Below, one piece after another: positions 24,841-33,306 of a DNA stretch of 64,000 nucleotides. Below the pieces are notes generated by a model that did no database searches, was not told where the DNA came from, and saw only the letters and a list, made by a program, of their open reading frames with translations. The stretch is taken from assembly GCF_036108815.1 (NCBI RefSeq), contig NZ_CP107985.1:1798001-1862000 (forward strand), written 5' to 3'. The translations under genes were made by a program, and so were the position numbers. Numbering within the stretch: the first letter of the stretch is position 1; the number at the start of each line of letters is the position of its first letter. The DNA is from Streptomyces sp. NBC_00353. Its GTDB lineage: Bacteria > Actinomycetota > Actinomycetes > Streptomycetales > Streptomycetaceae.

Positions 24841-25095
24841 ATGCCCACCATCGCCATCGTCGGAGCAGGCCCCGGCCTCGGCCTGTCCCTCGCCAAGATC
24901 TTCGGCCGCCACGGCTTCACCGTCCACAAGACCCTGGCCGCCGACGGCATCTACGCCGCCAACGTCGCGATCAACCTGATGATCGCCGACCGGGCCCCCG
25001 AAGGCGTCCCGCACCGCGCCCCGGACGACATCGCCCAGGACTACTGGAAGCTCCACACCGACCGCGACCGGGCCGAGCACGTCATCAGCGCCTGA
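24841..25095 (+). pseudogene. SDR gene with large internal deletion
   Basis: An intact 84-codon ORF with a good ribosome site (GAGGAG) encodes the first Rossmann strand and glycine loop of a short-chain dehydrogenase (MPTIAIVGAGPGLGLSLAKI), then jumps to the C-terminal part (TLAADGIYAANVAINLMIAD, DDIAQDYWKLHTDRDRAEHV). About 150 residues, including the catalytic YxxxK and serine, are missing. The join is in frame. It follows the broken MarR gene, which likely once belonged to the same locus. Confidence 0.7.
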
Positions 25096-25159
25096 ACCAG
25101 CGGCCCTCCGATCACAGGCGCGGACCTGAACACGGGACCGACCTCCCGGGGGACGATGC

Positions 25160-26242
25160 CTACGGCGTGCCGGGAAGCCGGACCGTGACGAGGAGACCGC
25201 CGGCGGGGCGGGGGACGAGGTCGAGGGTCCCGTCGTGGGCCCGGACGATGCTGTGCACGATGGCCAGGCCGAGGCCGACGCCGGCGTGCTCGTCGGTGCG
25301 TACGCGTTCCGTTCCGCGCTGGAAGGGTTCGGTGAGGGTCGGTACCAGTTCCGATGGGAGCCGACGGCCCGTGTTCTCGACCCGCAGCACGCTCGTGTCG
25401 CCGTGCTCCTCGGTATGGACCGTCACGGTGCCGCCGGCGGGGAGGTTGTGGACGATGGCGTTCTGGACGAGGTTCGTCACCATCCGCAGCAGGAGCTCCG
25501 CGGAGCCGCTGGTCCGGGCCGCCCCGCCGGTGACGTCGAGCGTGATCCGGCGCTGTTCGGCGAAGGGAAGCAGCGTTTCGGCGGCTTCTTCGGCGATGAG
25601 GGAGAGGTCGACGCTCTCGCGGGTGAAGATGCCGCGGTCGCCGCGGCTGAGCAGCAGGAGGGCCTCGGTGAGGTCGATCGCCCGCGTATTGACAGCGTGC
25701 AGGCGTCCGATGAGTTCGCCCCGGTCCCGCGTGGGGTCCTTGCGGGCGACGTCGAGGAGCGTCCGCGAGATCGCCAGCGGGGTGCGCAGTTCGTGGGAGG
25801 CGTTCGCGGCGAACCGCTGCTGCTCGGCGACGTGGGACTCGAGTTGTTCGAGCATCGAGTCGAACGCGTCGGAGAGTTCACGGAATTCGTCCTGGCGGCC
25901 CTTCATGCGGATCCGGTGGGACAGCGATCCGTTCCCGGCCATCCGTGCCGCATCCCTGATCTGTGTCAGTGGTGCGAGCATCCGGCCGGCGAGGATCCAT
26001 CCCCCCAGGAGGCCGAACACGAGCAGGAGGACCAGGCTTGCGGCTGTGGCGGGGGCGAAGGAGTTCAGGAGGAACGAGCGGTTGGGGGAGAGCCCGTCCG
26101 GGGTTCTGACCGTCCGCTCGGGTACGTAGCGCAGCAGGGACACCCACACCACGGTCAGCACGAGAGCGCCGGCGACGAAGAGGAATCCGGCATAGCTGAG
26201 GGTGAGTTTCAGTCGGGCGCTGAGCCCGGGGCGTCTACGCAT
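25160..26242 (-). CDS. Two-component sensor histidine kinase
   Basis: The 360-residue kinase has two membrane segments (about residues 12-38 and 66-88) enclosing a short extracytoplasmic loop, a HAMP domain (about 88-140), a HisKA domain with phospho-acceptor H150 in ASHELRTPLAISR, and an ATPase domain with N box NLVQNAIVHN, and the G box region around EHAGVGLGLAIVHSIV. Its start overlaps the end of the response regulator gene by 8 bp. The small sensor loop and the VanZ-like protein in the same operon suggest a cell-envelope or antibiotic signal, by inference. Confidence 0.92.
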   Translation of the reverse strand: MRRRPGLSARLKLTLSYAGFLFVAGALVLTVVWVSLLRYVPERTVRTPDGLSPNRSFLLNSFAPATAASLVLLLVFGLLGGWILAGRMLAPLTQIRDAARMAGNGSLSHRIRMKGRQDEFRELSDAFDSMLEQLESHVAEQQRFAANASHELRTPLAISRTLLDVARKDPTRDRGELIGRLHAVNTRAIDLTEALLLLSRGDRGIFTRESVDLSLIAEEAAETLLPFAEQRRITLDVTGGAARTSGSAELLLRMVTNLVQNAIVHNLPAGGTVTVHTEEHGDTSVLRVENTGRRLPSELVPTLTEPFQRGTERVRTDEHAGVGLGLAIVHSIVRAHDGTLDLVPRPAGGLLVTVRLPGTP

Positions 26243-26951
26243 GCGTACTGCCGGGGTCGGTGGTGTCCCTGCCGGGGCCGATGGTGTCCATACCGGTGTC
26301 GATCCGGTAGCCGACGCCGAGCACCGTGGCGATGATCCATGGTTCGCCGAGCCGTTTGCGCAATGCGGAGACGGTGATGCGCACGGCGTTGGTGAGTGGG
26401 TCGACGTTCTCGTCCCAGGCCCGTTCCAGCAGCTCTTCGGCGCTGACGACCCCGCCCTCGGCGGCGACGAGGACCTCCAGCACGGCGAACTGCTTGCGGG
26501 TGAGCGCTACGTAACGTCCGTCGCGGAAGACCTCCCGGCGGAAGGGGTCGAGCCGCAGGCCCGCGATCTCGCGGACCGGTGGCCGGGCGTACGCGCGCCT
26601 GCGGTCGAGCGCCCTCAGCCGCAGGACGAGCTCCCGCAGCTCGAACGGTTTGGTGAGGTAGTCGTCGGCGCCGAGCTCGAACCCGGAAGCCTTGTCGTCG
26701 ATCCGGTCGGCAGCGGTGAGCATGAGGATCGGGATGCCGCTGCCGGAGGCGACGATGCGCCGGGCGACCTCGTCGCCGGAGGGGCCGGGGATGTCGCGGT
26801 CGAGGACCGCGAGGTCGTAGGAGTTGACGCTGAGCAGTTCCAGGGCGGAGTCGCCGTCGCCGGCGATGTCGGCGGCGATCGCCTCCAGCCGCAGACCGTC
26901 ACGGACGGCTTCGGCCAGGTAGGGCTCGTCCTCAACGATCAGTACGCGCAT
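26235..26951 (-). CDS. OmpR-family response regulator
   Basis: The 238-residue protein has an N-terminal receiver (IVEDEPYLAEAV acidic pocket, phosphorylated D51 in LAVLDRDIPGPSG, switch lysine in DDYLTKPFELREL) and a C-terminal OmpR winged helix (about 125-220, YVALTRKQFAVLEVLVAAEG, TNAVRITVSALRKRLG). It is followed by the kinase with an 8-bp overlap and preceded 68 bp upstream by the VanZ-like gene on the same strand. Confidence 0.94.
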   Translation of the reverse strand: MRVLIVEDEPYLAEAVRDGLRLEAIAADIAGDGDSALELLSVNSYDLAVLDRDIPGPSGDEVARRIVASGSGIPILMLTAADRIDDKASGFELGADDYLTKPFELRELVLRLRALDRRRAYARPPVREIAGLRLDPFRREVFRDGRYVALTRKQFAVLEVLVAAEGGVVSAEELLERAWDENVDPLTNAVRITVSALRKRLGEPWIIATVLGVGYRIDTGMDTIGPGRDTTDPGSTHA

Positions 26952-27019
26952 GTCCGAAGCCTAAGCAGCACAACATATCGCCGACGTATGCAAAGACGTG
27001 TGCACACCGGACACTCGAC

Positions 27020-27724
27020 TCAGCCTGCCGGTGCCGGCGCGGGGCGACGCTGGTCCGACGGCGCTTCCGCCGTAGTGCGCCACCAGCGGCGCGACGCCAG
27101 CGCGGCCAGCACGGCGCCGGCGGCGTTGACCAGTACGTCGTCCACGGAGGACACCCGGTCCAGCCGCAGGACGTACTGTGCGGTTTCGACCAGGACCGAA
27201 CAGCCGGCCCCGAGCGCCAGGATCCGCGGCACGGACGCCGGCGCCGCGAACCGCATCGGGGCGAAGAACCCCAGCGCCGCGAAGACCAGCAGGTTGCCGA
27301 CGATCCCGAGCGGCCCCATCGTGACCAGGTCCCGCAGCGGTACCAGGCTCACCCGGGCGGGGACCGTGCCGGCCCCGGCGCCCGGCATCATGGTCATCCA
27401 CAGGAACGGCACCGTCCCGTGGACCATGCCCACCTCGGCCAGCGACATCCGCCACGCCGATGTGACGCCGGCGGCACGCCGACGGCGCGCCAGCACCCAC
27501 ACCACCAGCGCGGCCAACGGCAGCGCGACCAACGTGATGAGCACCACACCGTTGAACGTGTCGAAGCAGCCGTGCCACCGCCCGGCCATGCACATCGGAG
27601 CGGCCATCATGAGCGGCCCCCGCACTACGAACGCGGCGCTCGCCATGCCGAGGACCGCCAGGCCGAGGAGCACGATCCTGCGCGCGCGGCGGGGCGGTGC
27701 TGACAGGGATGCGTTGTGGTTCAT
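27020..27724 (-). CDS. VanZ-like family membrane protein
   Basis: The 234-residue protein has about five membrane helices and the VanZ-like core: LAEVGMVHGTVPFLWMTM, PLRDLVTMGPLGIVGNLLVF, and the C-terminal GCSVLVETAQYVLRL followed by SSVDDVLVNAAGAVLAAL. VanZ-like proteins are linked to teicoplanin resistance in enterococci, but most actinobacterial members have unknown roles. It is the first gene of a probable operon with the two-component system. Confidence 0.87.
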   Translation of the reverse strand: MNHNASLSAPPRRARRIVLLGLAVLGMASAAFVVRGPLMMAAPMCMAGRWHGCFDTFNGVVLITLVALPLAALVVWVLARRRRAAGVTSAWRMSLAEVGMVHGTVPFLWMTMMPGAGAGTVPARVSLVPLRDLVTMGPLGIVGNLLVFAALGFFAPMRFAAPASVPRILALGAGCSVLVETAQYVLRLDRVSSVDDVLVNAAGAVLAALASRRWWRTTAEAPSDQRRPAPAPAG

Positions 27725-27831
27725 GCCCCCATTGGAGACGGAGGGCCGTTCCGGTGGCGTATGCGATTTTCGATACGCCCGCGATACACGGAATCCGCGG
27801 CATCAAGGAACTGGCGCAAGCCGGCAGTGAG

Positions 27832-27969
27832 ATGGTCCCGCCGCTGGTGATCGCGCCGGCCCAGCTACTGCAGGTGCTGGACGACTCGTCCGTGGACGTC
27901 GCACTGCCGAGCATCCTGGACGAGCTCGCCGTCACGCCCGCACATCTGCCCTGGGCCGTGAACGCCTAG
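27832..27969 (+). pseudogene. N-terminal fragment of an MFS (DHA2-type) transporter
   Basis: ATG 27832 encodes 45 residues including VIAPAQLLQVLDDSSVDVAL and PSILDELAVTPAHLPWAVNA, the first helix and loop of DHA2-family drug exporters. A stop follows where the protein should continue. The fragment is probably a relic of a longer gene. Confidence 0.5.
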
Positions 27970-28096
27970 AGGCTGTCACGTATGGGGCGGAAGTTATCCC
28001 GTGCGGGCGAGGTTGTGAAGTCGGATGACGTAGGCGGATCATGCCGCCCCGGCGCGTACGCTCGGTGAAGGACTACCGGCGATCAGGAGGTGGGCG

Positions 28097-28603
28097 GTGC
28101 GGCGGATGTATCTGCTGTGGACGATTGCGGCGGCAGGATTCGCCGTGGACCAGATCACGAAGGCGATCGCCGCGGTTGTCGTTGAGGGCCATGAACCCAG
28201 GCACCCGCTGGGCGGTGCGGTGACCTTCACCGCTTTCCGCAACTCCGGAGCGGCCGGCTCCTTCGCGCCCCGCGCAACCCTGGTCTTCACCTTCCTGGCG
28301 ATCGTCGTGCTGATCCTCATCGCCCGGGTCGCCCCCTCCATCCGGTCCACCGGCTGGGCGGTCGGTCTCGGACTGATCTTCGCGGGCGCCGGCGGCAACC
28401 TCGCCGACCGCATATTCCGCACCCCCGGATTCGGTCGCGGTGCTGTGCTGGACTTCATCCAGTTCGGCGAGTCAGGGATCTTCAACCTCGCCGACCAGTG
28501 CGTGACCGCCGGTGCGGTAGTCGTCCTCATCCAAACCTTCCGCGGCGTTCCCATGCGCACCGTCGTTACGAGCGGCCTCGGGAGTCGTGCGCTGGAGCGA
28601 TGA
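28097..28603 (+). CDS. lspA: Signal peptidase II (lipoprotein signal peptidase)
   Basis: The 168-residue protein has four membrane helices and the LspA motifs: DQITKAIA (residues 18-25), FRNSGAAGSF, the aspartate motif GGNLADRIFR and the second motif GAVLDFIQFG followed by IFNLADQCVTAG. These supply the two catalytic aspartates for cutting lipoprotein signal peptides before the lipid-modified cysteine. GTG 28097 is preceded by CAGGAGGT at 5-6 nt, better spaced than the ATG at 28106. It stands alone without the usual rluD neighbour, suggesting an accessory copy. Confidence 0.9.
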   Translation: MRRMYLLWTIAAAGFAVDQITKAIAAVVVEGHEPRHPLGGAVTFTAFRNSGAAGSFAPRATLVFTFLAIVVLILIARVAPSIRSTGWAVGLGLIFAGAGGNLADRIFRTPGFGRGAVLDFIQFGESGIFNLADQCVTAGAVVVLIQTFRGVPMRTVVTSGLGSRALER

Positions 28604-28759
28604 CAGCGCAGCGCAGACCGCTGCCCCGGCCGACGAACCGGGAGCGGCCCCGTGGCGCAGCGGGCCTGGTGTCGGGGGTGCGGGGAGCTCACGGCACCGA
28701 GGTCGCGGAACGATGCGTGGGGGCTGCCTGACGGAAGGCCGGGAACCCCAAGGTTGCGG

Positions 28760-29101
28760 GACGACGAGCTGACGGCCGGCCAGGTCGTCGAGGCTGCCGG
28801 TGAAGAGCATCAGGCCAAGACGGAGATCTTTACCGCCCTCGACAAAATCGTCGAGGGCCCCGGAGAGTCGCGCCCTCCTCGGCGAGCCGCACCCGGAACG
28901 CCGCCTCAGCGACCTTGGGGTTCTTTCCCGCGCAGGTCAGGCAGAGCCCGCAGTCCACCGAGGGGCGGCGGAGGATCCTGCGGCACTTGAGACACCGGGC
29001 GGACTGGGTCTCGCCGGCCGGGGGTGCGGCAGCACTCGTCGAGGTACGAGCCGTGGGCGCCGCGGCGGGCCCGGTTCGGCCGCAAAGCGCCTTTTGCTGC
29101 C
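28760..29101 (-). pseudogene. Zinc-ribbon ORF remnant without a start codon
   Basis: On the minus strand a frame opened by a stop near 29105 reads RCLKCRRILRRPSVDCGLCL, TCAGKNPKVAEAAFRVRLAE and GALDDFVEGGKDLRLGLMLF up to LAGRQLVV. Four cysteines in CxxC pairs and good codon bias look like a real zinc-ribbon protein, but no ATG, GTG or TTG precedes them, and the frame later degrades into arginine/proline nonsense. It fills most of the gap between lspA and the SpoIIE phosphatase. Family not recognised. Confidence 0.4.
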
Positions 29102-29177
29102 ACTACTCGCCGGCTGGCGGGATGACGAAGCGGCCCGGAACATTGGGAGGGGAGAGCCCTGGACAGAGGGGACACCC

Positions 29178-30269
29178 ATGGTTGCCTGGTACGAGCGCCA
29201 CAGGTGGGTGCAGCTACCCCTCGGCGTGAAGTTTCTCCTTGGCCTCGGCTGTCTGATGATCTTGGTGTGCGTAGTTGTCGATCTGCTGTCCGGGCCGGAC
29301 AGCACCCTTTCCCCGGTCCTGATTTCCGTGCCGGTGCTGGCTGCGGTTGGAGCCCGGAGGGTTTGGGCTCCGCTGGCTGCGGGTGTTCTCGCAATCGTCC
29401 TGGTGTTCGCACTCGCCCGGGCGAACCCAAGTGTGCCGACAGTGATCCACGTGAGCTCCGCGGGCTGCGTGGTGCTGGCCGCCGCCGTCACTTCGGGCGT
29501 TATCGCCCTCATGCGCAGAGAAGAGCAGGCGGCGGCCCGGCTGCACAACATCGCTGAGGCGGTTCAGAGGGCGCTGCTGCGCCCGCTCCCACCCCGGATC
29601 GGCCGTCTGCAGGTGGCGGTGCGCTATGCCGCCGCGGAGCCGGATGCTCGAATCGGCGGGGATCTGTACGACCTGCTGGAGACCAAGTTCGGCATCCGGG
29701 TGCTGTTGGGCGATGTCCGCGGCAAGGGATTCGAAGCAGTGGAGGTCGCCGCCGACATCCTCGGCGTCTTCCGTGACGTGGCCCGAACGGAACCCGGCCT
29801 GGACGGCGTGGCCACACGACTCGACGGCGCGATTGCCCGGCGCGGCCGGAGCGAAGATTTCGCCACCGCGATTTTGGTCGCCACGGAACCGGAGGAGAAC
29901 CACGCGGCCGTCATCGTCAACTGCGGCCATCCCCCACCGCTGCTGCGCCACCGCGAGGGGACCGTCACCGAGGTATCGCCCGAGGTGGCTGCGCCACCAC
30001 TGGGGCTGTGCGAGCTGGCCGGTGACTGTTATCGCTTGCAGAAGGTCCCCTTCCAGCCCGGTGACCTGCTGCTGCTCTTCACCGACGGCACCTGCGAAGC
30101 CCGAAATCGGCAGGGCCACTTCTACCCGGTCGCCGAACGCCTCCGAGGCATCCGCGAAAACGATCCGGGCGCCCTGCTCGACCGCGTGCTGGACGACCTG
30201 CGCTCATGGACCGGCGGCCGGATCCACGACGATGTGGCCTTGATGGCCCTGCGCTACATGCGGTGGTGA
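29178..30269 (+). CDS. SpoIIE/PP2C-family serine phosphatase with membrane domain
   Basis: The 363-residue protein has three or four N-terminal membrane helices (about residues 14-110) and a cytoplasmic SpoIIE domain (about 125-363). Typical marks are AVQRALLRPLPPRIGRLQVA, the metal-binding EPDARIGGDLYDLLE and LGDVRGKGFEAVE, the NCGHPPPLL motif, DLLLLFTDGTCEARN and the terminal DDVALMALR. Such phosphatases act on anti-sigma antagonists in partner-switching; no anti-sigma gene is adjacent. ATG 29178 follows GAGGGG at 7 nt. Confidence 0.92.
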   Translation: MVAWYERHRWVQLPLGVKFLLGLGCLMILVCVVVDLLSGPDSTLSPVLISVPVLAAVGARRVWAPLAAGVLAIVLVFALARANPSVPTVIHVSSAGCVVLAAAVTSGVIALMRREEQAAARLHNIAEAVQRALLRPLPPRIGRLQVAVRYAAAEPDARIGGDLYDLLETKFGIRVLLGDVRGKGFEAVEVAADILGVFRDVARTEPGLDGVATRLDGAIARRGRSEDFATAILVATEPEENHAAVIVNCGHPPPLLRHREGTVTEVSPEVAAPPLGLCELAGDCYRLQKVPFQPGDLLLLFTDGTCEARNRQGHFYPVAERLRGIRENDPGALLDRVLDDLRSWTGGRIHDDVALMALRYMRW

Positions 30270-30406
30270 CCGCCCGCCGAGCCTTGGCTTCTCCAGACCC
30301 GGCGCCCCACTCGCCGGTCGCTTCGGCGGCCTGGGTGCTCGGGAATGCTCGGGAGTGAGCGAGCCTGGAAGTCCGTGACCGGGCCCCAGCTGCGATGAAA
30401 CACGAG

Positions 30407-30445
30407 CAGCCGCCGCTGCACTTTGGTTCCGTGCAACGGCGGCTG
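30407..30445. terminator. Bidirectional hairpin terminator
   Basis: CAGCCGCCGCTGCAC (30407-30421) pairs with GTGCAACGGCGGCTG (30431-30445) across a 9-nt loop, 15 bp with one G-T-type mismatch. It lies between the convergent SpoIIE-phosphatase and DUF2945-like genes. Confidence 0.8.
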
Positions 30446-30462
30446 TGTCGGCAAGGCTGCTA

Positions 30463-30636
30463 CTACAGCTCCCGCTCGATCTGGTTCTCGCTGACCTTGT
30501 CCTCGCGCATGGTCGCCTCGTTCTGGACGGCGTAGCGCGCCTGCGCCCCGCTGCCCTCGGCGCTGCGGATCTCGCCCCGCTGGAGCTCGTCCTGCTGGTC
30601 CCGGTACTCCACGTGCTGTCCCTTGCGGTAAGGCAT
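30463..30636 (-). CDS. DUF2945-like / TUDOR-domain small protein
   Basis: The 57-residue protein (MPYRKGQHVEYRDQQDELQR, then GEIRSAEG and YAVQNEATM) matches the hypervirulence-associated TUDOR-domain (DUF2945) family of short beta-barrel proteins, with the usual KGxxVEYR start. GGAG lies 7 nt before ATG 30636. Its function is unknown; many members appear under stress regulation. Confidence 0.75.
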   Translation of the reverse strand: MPYRKGQHVEYRDQQDELQRGEIRSAEGSGAQARYAVQNEATMREDKVSENQIEREL

Positions 30637-31037
30637 GGGGATCTCCAAGTCTCGTATGGGTCGGTGGGGGAGCTGGCCCGCCCGTTCGGCGGGGCGCTCC
30701 TGGCGCCGGCGACTATCGCCAGGCGCACTCACAGCCCACCTCTAACTACGCGCACCAGCAACCACTACGGGCCGAATGGGGGACGTCCCGCCCGGCTTCG
30801 TTCGAGCACTTCTGGGCAGTTCACGGTTCGGCAGCCCCTTCGAGTACGAGCCGTAGACGCAGCGGGGCCGGCTGTGCTGCGGGCGTACTCGCGTTCCGGG
30901 GCGCGCCCCCTACCTGGCGGCGGTGTGGCACACGGCGACCGGACCCTCCTCCTCGATCCCTTCCCGGGTCAGGCGGCCCCGGTGGTGGCCGCGCTCCCCC
31001 GGTCGCTCCCCCGCGACCTGGAGGACCGTGCGGCGGC
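30637..31037. other. Intergenic, no recognised gene
   Basis: About 400 bp between the DUF2945-like gene and the permease stop. No ORF with family patterns; no clear terminator hairpin for the permease was found. Confidence 0.5.
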
Positions 31038-32492
31038 TCATGCCCGCTGCGCCATGCCGAGCCCGTCGCGGGAGCGCCGCATCAAGGTCGCGTAGACGGC
31101 CGACGCCACGGCGATGCCGACAGGCAGGGCGAGGTCCACACCGCCCAGGGCGCGGGCGAGCGGCCCGGTGTACAGGGTGTTCACGCAGAGGGCGGCCGCG
31201 GCTGTGCCCGCGGTGAGCGCCAGAGCACCTGCCCAGTTGACGCCTGCGGTGAACCAGTAGGGGCTGTCGGAGGTTTCGTCCGTCAGCGCGAGGCCGTCGT
31301 AGCGATTACGGCGCAGCAGGATGTCCGTGGCGTAGACGGCCGTGCTGGGTCCGAGCAGGACGACGGTCAGCTGAAGGACGTTGCCGACGGTGTCGAGGAA
31401 GTTGGACACGAGCAGCGCGTACAGGGTCAGGGCGACACCGAGAATTCCGTCGACCATCACGCTGAGGGAACGGCGGATGCACACGCCGACGGCCTGGAGT
31501 GCGAGGCCGGAGCTGTAGGCGGTCATGGCGTTGATGGAGATCGTGCCGAGCACCAGGGCAAGCAGGAATACGGGGGTGAACCAGCTGGGCAGGATCGTCT
31601 CCAGCGCGGTCTGAGGGTCGGTCATGTCGACCGCGGTCGCGGCGAACGCGCCCAGTGAGGTGACGACGACGCCGGGCAGGAAGCCACCGAGCGAGGTCCA
31701 GCCCACGATTGCCTTCGGGGAGGTCGTGCGGGGCAGGTAGCGGGAGAAGTCGGCGCTGTTGGTGTACGAGAGCGGGCCCGAGGCGATGAGGGTGATGCCG
31801 CCGGCGAGGGCCGCCCACAGGGCGCTGCCGGTCAGCGGCTGGGCGGGCTCGTAACCGAAGTCGGTGTGCCCGAGCACGCTGAAGGCCAGGACGGCGAACG
31901 CGGCGGTGAGGGCCACGGTGATCGGGAGGTAGAGCTTCATGATCGTGGCGTGCCCGTAGACGCTGATGGCCAGGGTGAGCGCGGCGATGACCATCACGAC
32001 GGCGATCTTGACACCTGCGTTCGGCACGATGCCGACCTTCTCGACCAGGGAGAAGGCCGCCAGCGCCGCGGCCGCCAGGTTGAGGGCGATGTAGCAGATA
32101 CAGATCACCCAGCCGGTGACCGCGATGTTCACACGGTTGCCGCGGACGCCGAACATGGCCCGCATGATCACCTCACTCGGCGTGCCCGAGGCCGGGCCCG
32201 AGACGGCGAGGAGGCCGACGGGCACCCAGAACAGGTTGCCCACGATGATCACGCCGAGCGCCTGCCACAGGCTCAGGCCCATGAGTATCAGGGCTCCACC
32301 GACCACCAGGCTCAGGTAGTTGACGTTCGCCGCCGCCCAGACGACGAACAACTCCCGTGCACGGCCGCGGCGTTCCCGCTCGGGAATGTGATCGATGCCG
32401 TGGACCTCGATACGACCCGCCCGGTCCGCGGGCGGCGGCGTGTCGTGCACGGCGCGCGTGTCGGGGTGCGGGTCGGGAATCGTGGACGCCAT
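31038..32492 (-). CDS. NCS1-family purine/cytosine-type permease
   Basis: The 484-residue protein has about twelve membrane helices and the NCS1 pattern: a hydrophilic start ending HGIDHIPERERRG, then LFVVWAAANVNYLSLVVGGA, and the characteristic SGPLSYTNSADFSRYLP loop that helps define nucleobase symporters. It should import a nucleobase, allantoin, hydantoin or related compound with H+ or Na+. It is divergent from a TetR/amidohydrolase pair, 69 bp away, which points to a common substrate path. Confidence 0.9.
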   Translation of the reverse strand: MASTIPDPHPDTRAVHDTPPPADRAGRIEVHGIDHIPERERRGRARELFVVWAAANVNYLSLVVGGALILMGLSLWQALGVIIVGNLFWVPVGLLAVSGPASGTPSEVIMRAMFGVRGNRVNIAVTGWVICICYIALNLAAAALAAFSLVEKVGIVPNAGVKIAVVMVIAALTLAISVYGHATIMKLYLPITVALTAAFAVLAFSVLGHTDFGYEPAQPLTGSALWAALAGGITLIASGPLSYTNSADFSRYLPRTTSPKAIVGWTSLGGFLPGVVVTSLGAFAATAVDMTDPQTALETILPSWFTPVFLLALVLGTISINAMTAYSSGLALQAVGVCIRRSLSVMVDGILGVALTLYALLVSNFLDTVGNVLQLTVVLLGPSTAVYATDILLRRNRYDGLALTDETSDSPYWFTAGVNWAGALALTAGTAAAALCVNTLYTGPLARALGGVDLALPVGIAVASAVYATLMRRSRDGLGMAQRA

Positions 32493-32561
32493 GGGGCCCT
32501 CCGGGTGCTGGTCATACCCACCTGCTTGCTTATTGGTCGCACACTCAATAGCATCCGGGGT
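32493..32561. promoter_or_regulatory. Shared divergent promoter, permease / TetR-amidohydrolase
   Basis: The 69-bp gap must contain both promoters and the likely TetR operator. It includes the AT-richer stretch TTGCTTATTGGTCGCACACT (32524-32543), with TTGG/CAATA-like elements; exact hexamers are uncertain. Confidence 0.45.
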
Positions 32562-33275
32562 ATGTCGTCAAGCGTCCAGCGCAAGCGAATTCGGAAATCA
32601 CCCGCCGCCCGACGTGCGGAAATCGTCGACGCAGCCGCCACCATCGCCCTGACCGAGGGGCTGGAGTGCATCACCCTGCGGCGCATCGGCGAGCAGCTCG
32701 ATGTCCGTCCCGGGCTCATCAGCCACTACTTCCCCTCGGCGGAGGACCTCGTGGCCGAGGCGTTCGGCAGCGCCGCGAGCACCGAACTCGACACACTCCT
32801 GCCGGCCGAGAGGGCCGACGGAACCCCCACGCAGCACCTGGCGCGGTTCTTCGCACACGCGACGGGAGAGGCGTACGACGACATCAGCCGGCTCTGGATC
32901 AACGCGCGGCACCTCAGCCGCTACCGGCCTGTCCTCCGGGACCGGGTCGGCGAGCAGGAGGCGGCGTGGCGCAGACGGCTCGAGAGCCTCATCCGGGAGG
33001 GCGTCGAGCAGGATGAATTCCATACGGACGACCCATATATGACGACCATTCAGATTCTTGTGGTGATCGACGGCCTCGGCGCCCATGCCAACACCGACAC
33101 CAGCGATCGCCCCGAGGCAGTGACGCGTATGGCCATCACCACGGCGGAACGCGAACTGGGCCTGACGAGCGGCGCTCTCACCCGCCCCCTCGACGCATCC
33201 ACCGACACGGACCAGGACCCGGCCTCCGCCGCCGGCACGGATCCGGCCGCCGAGTCGACCGCCACCCCCAACTGA
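32562..33275 (+). CDS. TetR/AcrR-family transcriptional regulator
   Basis: The 237-residue protein has an N-terminal helix-turn-helix (about residues 12-58: AARRAEIVDAAATIALTEGL, LRRIGEQLDVRPGLISHYF) with the BetI-like phrase GLISHYFPSAEDLV, and a C-terminal ligand domain. The last 25 residues are a disordered Asp/Ala/Thr-rich tail. It begins the operon with the amidohydrolase (31 bp gap) and is divergent from the NCS1 permease, so it most likely controls both. Confidence 0.9.
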   Translation: MSSSVQRKRIRKSPAARRAEIVDAAATIALTEGLECITLRRIGEQLDVRPGLISHYFPSAEDLVAEAFGSAASTELDTLLPAERADGTPTQHLARFFAHATGEAYDDISRLWINARHLSRYRPVLRDRVGEQEAAWRRRLESLIREGVEQDEFHTDDPYMTTIQILVVIDGLGAHANTDTSDRPEAVTRMAITTAERELGLTSGALTRPLDASTDTDQDPASAAGTDPAAESTATPN

Positions 33276-33306
33276 CCTTCCCCCACCAGTCCTTCAAGGA
33301 GCCGCC

